NCBI RefSeq assembly: GCF_026151205.1
Contig: NC_087078.1
Coordinates: forward strand, 14,279,118 to 14,339,117
Reading direction: 5' to 3'
Origin: Bolinopsis microptera
Lineage: Eukaryota > Ctenophora > Tentaculata > Lobata > Bolinopsidae
DNA: 60,000 bases
Shown: piece by piece, positions 22,717 through 33,992 of the stretch
Layout of the letters: the number at the start of each line of letters is the position of its first letter
Numbering within the stretch: position 1 is the first letter of the stretch
Program-made: the position numbers and the translations under genes
The notes under the pieces: generated by a model
What the model saw: only the letters and a program-made list of their open reading frames with translations
Database searches by the model: none
What the model was told of the DNA's origin: nothing

Positions 22717-24965
22717 TCTCTGTTGGAGTCAATAAGTAGGTATCACAGTAATATCTAGCAGATATCAGGCCTGTAATGATGCTCCTTATCTTCTTGTTGT
22801 ACTATAAGTACTACAACTATATTATATCTCATCTCATACAGGAAATAATCATAGTTAGTGGACTAAAGATATCAGAGAAACAATGATAACTCCTAGTTGG
22901 ATGTACTAGAGTTCCTACCTAGAGTACACCTTGCCACCAGTCACCAGACTGGTCAGCATAATAGTATGGAGCTAATTCAGAGAGCTCTGTAGGATTATTG
23001 TCTAGCAGCACCAACAACCATCATACGCACCTCAATGGTTGAGTGCAGACTGCAGGTGCCACACCTTGTCGAATGCAAATAGCTCTTATACTAGGAACTA
23101 CAGCCGTCCTAACAGAATCTAATCGCGCTTGAATTTAATACGAACAAAGATACGAGAAAACAATTAAAATGTTAAGTTGTCTTCCTCAAAACGTATGTGT
23201 CCGCCAAAATAGCGAATCGAGAACTTGAAAGAAGAACTTTGATAAAATGGCTATTTAATTTGAACTAATTCTATGATCTATCGCCATTCGCCCGAGATTC
23301 CCTTTAGGACTAATTAGATATTGTAAAAATGGTAATTGTTTATCAGGAAAGATTAATTAGAATTCGGCGTTGCATCAAATTGGTCAGCGCGGTATTGAAC
23401 TTTGACGTGTAGTGCTATTATACCGATTGTGCTGCACAATTAATGGAATTTTTGAAACTCTTTCAGAAATTACACAGCTCTATTAATTTTGGTCACACTG
23501 ATCGCGAGTGGGTTAAAAATTTGACAACAGCTGACAACCAATAGACGTTAAAAATTAAAATTAAACAACATGAACACGAGTTCATATCATGGGAACACGA
23601 ATTACGATCATAATATAAACAATTACAAACTCGGAACTGGGATAACAAATATTCTATCATAACCACGTCCTACGCGCGCGGCACGGGTCACGTGACTTGA
23701 TGATATCATCACGTGACAAGACACCAATTCTCTGATTGAACGAATAAGTGTTGTATTGGGACCTACACGCGTGTTCTACGGCTCTAGTACGCACACTGAT
23801 AGTGATATGATACATCTCTTGTGTAGTTTCTGGTGGTTCTCCACAGCTATATCTATTCATCTCATTTCATTTCATTCCGTCGAAAGTGCACCACCTTTTA
23901 TTAGTCCTATTGTACCAGCTTTTGTACAGCAAAAATTACAAAGTTTAGGGATGCATACCTTACATGCAGGTTGCAGAAATGCTGACCCTTAACTGTAGCT
24001 ATGATTTGTCGTGAAACTTCAACCCAACTTTTTGAAATATTTCTTTCATAACTCCTCAGTCTTCATATTCTTTAGATTCTGCGTACCTATTATATTTGTA
24101 GCTCCTTCTAATCCCAGCTCCTGAGCGAAGTTTGACGTCTGTACCTGGTAACTAGTATAGTTACCATTTTAACATATTCTGTACACTTCTGGTTAGCATA
24201 TTAACGAAGTCTGTACACTACCGGTTACCATGGTAACGCAATCTGCACGCTACTGGTTACCATGATTACACAGTCGGTGCGTCCTACTGGTTAGTGGTTA
24301 CCATTGATACACAGAAACACCGACCGGAACAACGTTTTCCTTTCTCATTAATGTAACGTCTCATTATCTTGCATTATTATTTCCAATATCTAGTCTAAGT
24401 CAGTATATAAGTCGTGCAGCTTCCCGTTTCAAACTTGAGCAGTGCGCTCAACGATCACTACAAACATTTGCTTATTTAACATAAACATATATGCGCATAA
24501 TATACATACAATGATGATCTCAATAATAGTTTAATGATGCAACTTGTTAAATGTTAATTCCGTTATTTTAATTTCCATTGTCTGAATCATGTTTATTGTT
24601 TAATGGTTACACTTACACAATCTACAATATACATCCGACTACCTAGCTTACTGCAGTTGCCTGACTAAACCTCATGAAACCATGACTGTGCTCGAATGTT
24701 CTAATTGTAACTGTTCATGTTGTATAATTGTAGTATCGCTTATATTGCTCGTTCCTAGGTTAAGGTATACATACAGTAATTCTCGTTTTCTGACAGCCTT
24801 GTAAATTGTAACTTGTATTTTTACCCATCCTTTAAAGTTTAATTTTTAACAAATTTTGTGAGAAAATCTGGATTCTTAAATGGTCTCATAAACGTACATT
24901 TTTTGATAACCATCTGCAAGTAAATTTTCATTGCTTAAGATTAACAATTTCCCGGCCCCAGCCCC
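22717..24965. other. No gene seen
   Basis: AT-rich sequence. A near-palindrome with two CACGTG boxes (CACGTGACTTGATGATATCA) lies at 23690-23716, and GGTTACCATGGTAAC-type repeats near 24150-24310. Overlapping opposite-strand frames at 23657-23992 look like chance. Confidence 0.4.
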
Positions 24966-24975
24966 CACACTACGG

Positions 24976-25100
24976 GTAACACGAGGACCGCCGCCCCACT
25001 GCTAGTAATATGAGGACCGCCGCCCCACTGCTAGTAACACGAGGACCGCCGCCCCACTGCTAGTAACACGAGGACCGCCGCCCCACTGCTAGTAATATGA
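24976..25100. repeat. 29-bp GC-rich minisatellite
   Basis: Four to five copies of a unit containing ACGAGGACCGCCGCCCCACT in otherwise AT-rich DNA, with AACACGAGG and AATATGAGG variants. Confidence 0.85.
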
Positions 25101-28100
25101 TCGTATATTTCTCATACTTCACTCCCACCAGCGGACAGTATAACAATTATCGTTTAATCAGTGTTGTTGGACGTTCCTGCGAGTTTTGTGCAGATTTGAA
25201 CCTTGTAAACCTTAGTCCAGGTCGCAAGGAAGTGACACTGCCGCCGCACACTTAGCCATTATCTCCGTGTCTGCTTTGTGGTGGTGATATTTGTGTGTCT
25301 GATCACGTTCATCATATTGTTTGTTGCTATTTATAGAGCCTATCAGAAGTTCCACTACCGTTATTAAATTGCCAGCATCTGTGCCACTCGCATAGTGATG
25401 CCTAACCTTATAATGTAATCAACTTAATAACACCAGAATGTGTGTGTGTGTGTCTGTTCGTGTGTAATTTCCGAACGGTTATACAAAAAAAACGGTAATA
25501 GTTACGGGACTGGTTTTTTCGGTATAGTGCCGACAAAACTCTGATGAAGCCCATAAGCAAATTTTATAAAAATCGGCCGGTGGTAAGTGGTTTAATTGAT
25601 GGTTTTGTACCACAAAATATGTTACATAAAATGGCTTGAGAAGAACGGCAAGAGTTACGGGGCTAGCTCTCTCTCTCTCTCTCTCTGCATATGTAGCGTA
25701 TATATACATGGCGTATATATTACATGGTCATATGATACTATAAACTTATTAGGGGAGGGAGTGCTCAAACGGTCTGTTTGGACTGTAGAGAGAGTTCATA
25801 CTTTCATACGACAATGTAATGCATGTTGACAAATATGATAGGCTGGTGTGGTGCAGGGTTAATTTCTATTGATTATTGATTAAGAATTACAATTTTTTAA
25901 GCATACTATTGGATACGTGAGGGCACTCCGAATACAATTGCTCGCCTAATCCGGGTTTTGACTCAGCGGGTAATTACTCCTACCCTTTTTAACTGCGGCA
26001 GTGAAATCCCGGCCGTAGGCCGGGTTACACTAGTATACTTATAATTCAGTTCACTTTGTCATTGTTACCGACTACCTTAGATCATCGGAGAGTTGGGTAA
26101 TGGTGATACCTTGAGGGGCACGTAGTACTTACCTTTTAAGGTATGATCCCTTGGGGGTCACTGCATAATGCCATATTTGGTATATTATCAGAGAATTATA
26201 GCTAGTTGGATCACTTGGAGTTACTTCTATTTTGTTCCTTCTTGTTCAGTTTTAAAAACACAATCTTTTGTTGTTTTTGGTCTGTTGCCTATAATCCACT
26301 CCAATTGTTACTCTTTACTTATTGTTCAGCTGGACTGTTAAAAACCCCACCAGTTAGGTATTTACATGTAAATTGTAAGGTGATATTAATGTACCCTAAA
26401 TCCCATCTGCTGTCTTCTTTTTTAATTGTAGTTGTGTGTGGTCTACAGACTTCAGTCTTTCGTCACAAAACCACGGTGTACTTATTGACTACAAACTCTA
26501 ACTAGGTACTAAATAGTCAACAGTCTTGGTTGGTGTCAAGTTTCAGGTTACACTAAAAGAATAATAAAGCACTAAGAAGTAAGAGTCATAAAAGTTAAAC
26601 ATTTCTATTTTGCATTTACTGTAGCATATAATGTACAGAATGGAAGACACATTGGCAACACTTTGTTCACGCTCGCACTGCATAGTGCACACTGCACAGT
26701 GCACACAGCACGCACACTTGTTTATCATTGCCACCCCCGTGATAGCGTCAGAGCATGTTAACATCCATCCTACCTAATCGTTACTAATTACCATGTATAG
26801 CTATTGTAGCACCTAGACATGAAAAGGAACACACTTTAAAAGGTCTCACTCTGACGAGGCCCTCATACTGTGCTGTGTGGACGGGAAGTGCTAGTACCTT
26901 TCTGGAGGTGAGCCAGTGTCTTATTACCGGCTCACTTAGCTCGACTGGTATAGCTATTACACGTTCAGTGTTACTTTGCTGCTTTTTATGCTCCCTCTGT
27001 AAACTGATGATATTGATATCAATACATGTGATCCACTGTTTCAGTCTACTGATATAGTTGCTTAATTTTAATTACTTAATCCCCGGCTCCCAGGGTGTTC
27101 AAACACATGCTCTCTCTCTTTGTTTGCAGTTTATTAAAATGATTGATGTTGTGTTGCAAATAGAATTTACTATTTGTTTCATTTGACCATTTAAAAACAA
27201 ACTTCTTCTCATTCCTCTACAAGCCCTTTTAATTGTCTTCGCCCGTAGTGTGTGACACTAGGGGTAGTGTGTAGTTGGTGTGTAGTATCTGTGTAGTGTT
27301 GTAATATCTATTATTACCGCAGCAGTAGGTAGCATGACAAGTAAGACTGAACATTCCATGTGTTTGTGTGCTTTACTAGGTTCACATGGTCATCACTCCT
27401 TGCTCAGACTACATACACTACATACTAGAGCAGATCACAATGTGAGATACAGTGTATCTTGTTTGATAAAGTGTTTAGTATCCAGTTTGATACAGTATCT
27501 CTCTAATTCATTCATGACCACCTGGCACAACCTGGCACTATGTCAGGAAAGTGGAAACATATGACCACAATTTCCGCTTCATTTTCCGCTTCAGTTACCA
27601 CATCAGTTCCCTCGACTCGTCTTTAGTTTCTATGACAATACTTTTGTTTTAAAATGTCCTACATACCTTTAAAAGACATGTTTTGGTGCGGTAAATATTT
27701 AACCAGTCCACTTAAGAAGAAGGTTGGTCCAGGGGTTAGTAATTATCAGAAGTAAATAATGACTTATTTCCCTTGGCAGTGTCCGGTGTGTACCTATAGT
27801 GTGTGCCTGACAATTTATCTGATCAAGCTTCAAGTCTATTTATCATGTTTATATCTATTGTCTAGCAGCACTCACCAAACTAACACATCCAGGGCACGAC
27901 AACTGGCGAGCAAATAGGCCGCCGTAATCGGTGGAAATTAAGATTTATGGGGTACCCTCGTACATCGCAACGAATATATGGGATGATTATGAGTAAACCT
28001 AAAAGGTTTCGAGTGACACCATGGTCAGTGAGTCAGGGTAAGGTATAATTTTGGGAGCTGGGTAAAGGTAAGAGTTAGGGTTAATTAGGGTTAGGGTGGG

Positions 28101-28792
28101 GGTTATAGTCAACAAGTGGAGTCCGCGGCGGATCAGTTCTGAGTCCACCATTCAGTGAAAACCCGCGGTGAATTCGGCAGAGTAATTGATTTTTGTACTG
28201 ATCAGTGATGAGTAGTTCACCTCGACCTGATTTGGAGTCGAGTCCAAAAACCCACATACAGACCCAACAATAGTCTGATGAAAAATATGTCGTAAGACTC
28301 ACGGCGGACTCCCCTCAGACCCAGGCGGGTTCGAGCCGCGAGTCATACAAAATATATTTCATGATCTAACGTCCGCCAGTTGCACTGCCACAGTTGATGT
28401 GTATAGTCTATGAGTATGACTATGAGCTGGCGAATTAAACAATTATTTAACGTCATGTGTCTTCACAAGCTCAATGCTCGTTCTAATACTATCATATCTT
28501 ATCTTCATAATATGTAATCATTTCCAGTCGAATAACTCTCAATTTTCAACTGTTCCGGCATCCGAAAATTAAACAATGTTATGCTATCTTGTTTAATATT
28601 TTCTACTTGTCTTGTAAGCGTTGTCTAGTATTTCTGGATCGTAAGATTATTAAATTTAGAGTCACCTCAGGTCTTAACATCACATCCGCAATCATCCTCA
28701 TTTTACTGATTTATGATCACTATTTATAGTTCCAGGAAAAAGTCTTTATTTTGTTGATATATTGCCAAACGTACAATAGTAGATCCTGCAGA
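25101..28792. other. Gene-poor stretch with microsatellites and a telomere-like patch
   Basis: A (GT)n run at 25440-25454, a (CT)n run at 25664-25686, and a small GC-rich hairpin (CCCGGCCGTAGGCCGGG) near 26009. TTAGGG-like repeats lie at 28071-28100. A GGTTCGAGCC box occurs at 28327 without a paired A box. No convincing exon set was found. Confidence 0.4.
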
Positions 28793-31400
28793 TAAGTAAT
28801 TTATCAAAATTATCTAATTTAACCCTTTGTCTTACTATTAATATTATTAGAATATAACATGTTGCTCGGTGTTTAGTTTTATATCACGTAGTCGTTAACT
28901 TAGTGGATATAATAATACCCCACACACACCGACTATGTTAACAGCTGTTTCCTCTTAACTAGGGTAATGTTTACTTAGACCGCACTGAAATAGTTCACAA
29001 AACAGCCCTGCACACTGCACACTGTACACTGCACAGTGTTGCAGTGCCAGTATGCCAGTGCCAGTGTTACAGTGTTACAGTGCCAGTATTACAGTGCCAG
29101 TATTACAGTGCCAGCATTACAGTGCCAGTATTACAGTGCCAGTACAACTCCTGTCTAACGCTAATACCGCGTATATGTTTTGTTTTTAGTTCTGTTTTTA
29201 GTTCTGGTGCTATATCGCATTACAATTATTAGAACAACAATTATTCAAATGAGAGTTGGTCAGTGTCGTTGTATTCTGTGTAGTGGTCAGTACATCGTCC
29301 AGACATCGCCTCATTCCCCACGCCTGGTGTGATTGTAGTGTCGTGCTCTAATGAATCCACTTATATTTAACTCTACACTTCTACATCCTCTATCAAGTTA
29401 TAATTCCCTTAATATTGACACTTACTTCTACTCCTTCTATTAACTTATTCCGTTGCTGTTGACACGTTATACTACACGATATCACTTAACCCCTACAGCC
29501 CACTACATTCTATTAAGGATCGTCTTATAACACTCCTAGTTTCCAGCTTACTTGCCTGACACGCTTTTGTCGAATACATAATAATAGACTTATACTGCAG
29601 TAGTGTGTATTGTTAATGTTAGTTAGTTAGCGTCACTAGAATAATATATACAACACGTGTCATATGCCGTTAAAATGACCACAAAGTTCATTGTTATATC
29701 GCGTGTTATTGCACAACACGTATTGTTTAAACACTGTGTACTGTATAGTAAGAAATAATCTATCCCTATGCGGTGACCCTATATATATACATATCACCGG
29801 AGACTCGCGGGCGGAACAAAATATTGCACGCGCACGCGCGTGCAATATTTCATATGTCCCCGAGGGCGCTAGCCCGAGGAGGACATATTTTCGTATAGCA
29901 CGGAGGGCCCATCGGGCCCGAGTGCTATACGATTTTTCCGCCCGCGGGTCGAGGTGATGTGGATTATATCCACCAGCGTGAGCTTTTTCTTACAGATATT
30001 AGTTTTTTTTATATCGGGTATATCCATGAGCTTCTCAAGTGTAGTTGTTATGCCACTAATTAGATGATCATTTACTAAGTTTTATAAATGTAAATATATC
30101 GACAATGTAATATATCCACAAGTGGGCGTTTATCACGAAGCTTCAGTTTCCAACAATCACAGCAAATTAATGTACAAGATTTCAGAAATTTTACGAGAAA
30201 ATCATGTTGCTTTTAGTTTAAGATGTTATAGAACAGGCCAAAATGACTGACTATAGAACGAAAAACCGGCCGCTATCAAACAATGTTTCAGCTCATTGTT
30301 TCATGTACATATAATTTTATTGTAAACAATCAAAATATAGGCCCTTCCTCCCTCTCTCCCTCATCTCATTATCTCCCTCTCTCACTCTCTCACTCTCTCC
30401 CTATCTTCCTTTCTCTTTCTCCCACTCTCCTTACCTCCCTCTCTCCCTCTATCCCTCTCTCTTTATCTCCATCTCTCCTCATCTCCCTCTCTCCTCCTCT
30501 CCCTCTCTTTCTCTCCCTCTCTACTTTTCTACCTCTCTCCCCTCTCCCTCCCTGGAACCAGAACAAGCACCGCCAGTCGCCACAGAGCCTGCTACTACCA
30601 CGTGAGTTGTAATTATCAGTTACCAGGGTAACCAGGGTTACCCAGGTAACCAGTTACTAGAGTTTCTGTAGCAGCTACTGAGTGACTGGACAATCAAAAG
30701 TAGTGACCCAGAGAGCTCGAGATCACAGTCTGATTATGGACATTGAATATGAAAGTTAAAGATCAAATTTATAACATCAATTTAAATGGCAGTTTCAAAA
30801 CAAAAACAGGGCAAAATATCTTTTGGGAACACAATAGAATAACACGTAAAATGTCGGCCTAAATTTCAAGGTTTATCAACTGAAATAGTGAACTGAAAAT
30901 GGTAAACACAAAACAATTATCGATACTAATGGATATCACAGGCTTAGACTTAACGTCTCCACGAATTTGGTAACCATAGTAACAGTGTGTCACGTGTTAA
31001 TTATGAGCCAATCATGGCAATCTGCGAGAAAACTGATATAGCATCCGATATAACATAAGCTCAGAGTTCAGAGTTCAGAGTTGATACATTCTTTACATCC
31101 ACATATTGCCGTGGGAACTATTAAAGTGTACTGTGTAGTGTGTAAGTGTGGATCAATAACACTGTTCAGTGTTCAGATTTCATGTCATCTGCTCACGAGA
31201 TGTATCATCAGCGAGATGTATCATCAGGAGACGATACAGAAACTGAAAATATTTTAGAGAACTCCGGGCTATATTGCTACTGGTCAAATTAAATGTCACT
31301 TGTTAGCGGGCTATATCATGAGCGGGCTGTAGAGATATCGGGCCCTTTGACAGCGGGCTGGTGAGAGCCCGCTATGCGAAAAAGCGCACGCTGGTGGATA
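28793..31400. repeat. 2.6-kb tandem duplication, unit 1
   Basis: Runs from TAAGTAATTTATCAAAATTA to CGCACGCTGGTGGATA and is directly followed by a second copy. It contains a CCAGTATTACAGTG minisatellite (29041-29145), a cloverleaf inverted-repeat cluster (29806-29946), and a TIR-bounded segment (29966-31401) with a 200-bp CT-rich tract. The 109- and about 70-codon open frames are identical in both units, so the duplication is recent, but they are low complexity or pass through hairpins and are not called genes. Confidence 0.95.
29806..29946. other. Cloverleaf inverted-repeat cluster, copy 1
   Basis: An outer stem CGCGGGCGGAA/TTCCGCCCGCG encloses three consecutive hairpins. They are ATATTGCACGCGC...GCGTGCAATAT, ATATGTCC...GGACATAT with an inner GGGCGCTAGCCC, and CGTATAGCAC...GTGCTATACG with an inner GGGCCCATCGGGCCC. 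A further small hairpin (CGGTGA...TCACCG) precedes it at 29771-29799. The layout recalls a four-way junction. It is DNA-level symmetry, so it could act as DNA or RNA. Confidence 0.9.
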
Positions 31401-31401
31401 T
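29966..31401. mobile_element. TIR-bounded segment, copy 1
   Basis: Begins ATATCCACCAGCGTGAGC and ends with the complement of ATATCCACCAGCGTGCGC, giving ends of about 22 bp with one mismatch. Near the right end, AGCGGGCT recurs and AGCGGGCT...AGCCCGCT forms a hairpin about 30 bp before the terminus. It has no transposase frame. The left flank (GTGGATTATATCCAC) is itself palindromic. The element class is unknown. Confidence 0.55.
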
Positions 31402-33991
31402 AAGTAATTTATCAAAATTATCTAATTTAACCCTTTGTCTTACTATTAATATTATTAGAATATAACATGTTGCTCGGTGTTTAGTTTTATATCACGTAGT
31501 CGTTAACTTAGTGGATATAATAATACCCCACACACACCGACTATGTTAACAGCTGTTTCCTCTTAACTAGGGTAATGTTTACTTAGACCGCACTGAAATA
31601 GTTCACAAAACAGCCCTGCACACTGTACACTGCACAGTGTTGCAGTGCCAGTATGCCAGTGCCAGTGTTACAGTGTTACAGTGCCAGTATTACAGTGCCA
31701 GTGTTACAGTGCCAGTATGCCAGTGCCAGTACAACTCCTGTCTAACGCTAATACCGCGTATATGTTTTGTTTTTAGTTCTGTTTTTAGTTCTGGTGCTAT
31801 ATCGCATTACAATTATTAGAACAACAATTATTCAAATGAGAGTTGGTCAGTGTCGTTGTATTCTGTGTAGTGGTCAGTACATCGTCCAGACATCGCCTCA
31901 TTCCCCACGCCTGGTGTGATTGTAGTGTCGTGCTCTAATGAATCCACTTATATTTAACTCTACACTTCTACATCCTCTATCAAGTTATAATTCCCTTAAT
32001 ATTGACACTTACTTCTACTCCTTCTATTAACTTATTCCGTTGCTGTTGACACGTTATACTACACGATATCACTTAACCCCTACAGCCCACTACATTCTAT
32101 TAAGGATCGTCTTATAACACTCCTAGTTTCCAGCTTACTTGCCTGACACGCTTTTGTCGAATACATAATAATAGACTTATACTGCAGTAGTGTGTATTGT
32201 TAATGTTAGTTAGTTAGCGTCACTAGAATAATATATACAACACGTGTCATATGCCGTTAAAATGACCACAAAGTTCATTGTTATATCGCGTGTTATTGCA
32301 CAACACTAACGTATTGTTTAAACACTGTGTACTGTATAGTAAGAAATAATCTATCCCTATGCGGTGACCCTATATATATACATATCACCGGAGACTCGCG
32401 GGCGGAACAAAATATTGCACGCGCACGCGCGTGCAATATTTCATATGTCCCCGAGGGCGCTAGCCCGAGGAGGACATATTTTCGTATAGCACGGAGGGCC
32501 CATCGGGCCCGAGTGCTATACGATTTTTCCGCCCGCGGGTCGAGGTGATGTGGATTATATCCACCAGCGTGAGCTTTTTCTTACAGATATTAGTTTTTTT
32601 TATATCGGGTATATCCATGAGCTTCTCAAGTGTAGTTGTTATGCCACTAATTAGATGATCATTTACTAAGTTTTATAAATGTAAATATATCGACAATGTA
32701 ATATATCCACAAGTGGGCGTTTATCACGAAGCTTCAGTTTCCAACAATCACAGCAAATTAATGTACAAGATTTCAGAAATTTTACGAGAAAATCATGTTG
32801 CTTTTAGTTTAAGATGTTATAGAACAGGCCAAAATGACTGACTATAGAACGAAAAACCGGCCGCTATCAAACAATGTTTCAGCTCATTGTTTCATGTACA
32901 TATAATTTTATTGTAAACAATCAAAATATAGGCCCTTCCTCCCTCTCTCCCTCATCTCATTATCTCCCTCTCTCACTCTCTCACTCTCTCCCTATCTTCC
33001 TTTCTCTTTCTCCCACTCTCCTTACCTCCCTCTCTCCCTCTATCCCTCTCTCTTTATCTCCATCTCTCCTCATCTCCCTCTCTCCTCCTCTCCCTCTCTT
33101 TCTCTCCCTCTCTACTTTTCTACCTCTCTCCCCTCTCCCTCCCTGGAACCAGAACAAGCACCGCCAGTCGCCACAGAGCCTGCTACTACCACGTGAGTTG
33201 TAATTATCAGTTACCAGGGTAACCAGGGTTACCCAGGTAACCAGTTACTAGAGTTTCTGTAGCAGCTACTGAGTGACTGGACAATCAAAAGTAGTGACCC
33301 AGAGAGCTCGAGATCACAGTCTGATTATGGACATTGAATATGAAAGTTAAAGATCAAATTTATAACATCAATTTAAATGGCAGTTTCAAAACAAAAACAG
33401 GGCAAAATATCTTTTGGGAACACAATAGAATAACACGTAAAATGTCGGCCTAAATTTCAAGGTTTATCAACTGAAATAGTGAACTGAAAATGGTAAACAC
33501 AAAACAATTATCGATACTAATGGATATCACAGGCTTAGACTTAACGTCTCCACGAATTTGGTAACCATAGTAACAGTGTGTCACGTGTTAATTATGAGCC
33601 AATCATGGCAATCTGCGAGAAAACTGATATAGCATCCGATATAACATAAGCTCAGAGTTCAGAGTTCAGAGTTGATACATTCTTTACATCCACATATTGC
33701 CGTGGGAACTATTAAAGTGTACTGTGTAGTGTGTAAGTGTGGATCAATAACACTGTTCAGTGTTCAGATTTCATGTCATCTGCTCACGAGATGTATCATC
33801 AGCGAGATGTATCATCAGGAGACGATACAGAAACTGAAAATATTTTAGAGAACTCCGGGCTATATTGCTACTGGTCAAATTAAATGTCACTTGTTAGCGG
33901 GCTATATCATGAGCGGGCTGTAGAGATATCGGGCCCTTTGACAGCGGGCTGGTGAGAGCCCGCTATGCGAAAAAGCGCACGCTGGTGGATA
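31401..33991. repeat. 2.6-kb tandem duplication, unit 2
   Basis: Head-to-tail copy of unit 1, 17 bp shorter. The difference is accounted for by a 7-bp and a 14-bp loss in the minisatellite and a 4-bp gain (TAAC) near 32306. Its right end again stops at the CGCTGGTGGATAT terminus, after which different sequence begins. Confidence 0.95.
32397..32537. other. Cloverleaf inverted-repeat cluster, copy 2
   Basis: Same as the cluster at 29806-29946, shifted by 2,591 bp, with all stems preserved. Confidence 0.9.
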
Positions 33992-33992
33992 T
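32557..33992. mobile_element. TIR-bounded segment, copy 2
   Basis: Second copy of 29966-31401, carried by the tandem duplication. Confidence 0.55.

Noticed and set aside
27666-27706. Minus-strand exon DWLNIYRTKTCLLK with a TACTAAC branch site and GTATGT donor
   Set aside because: The splice signals are attractive, but no neighbouring exon joins in phase, so a gene cannot be supported.
28327-28336. tRNA or SINE B box (GGTTCGAGCC)
   Set aside because: No A box lies at a suitable distance on the same strand.
29691-29957. Protein-coding gene through the cloverleaf (also 32327-32548)
   Set aside because: The frame simply crosses perfect DNA hairpins. Identity of both copies is explained by the recent duplication rather than selection on protein.
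30283-30612. 109-codon LSPSL-rich frame (also 32874-33203)
   Set aside because: It is a translation of a CT-rich simple repeat.
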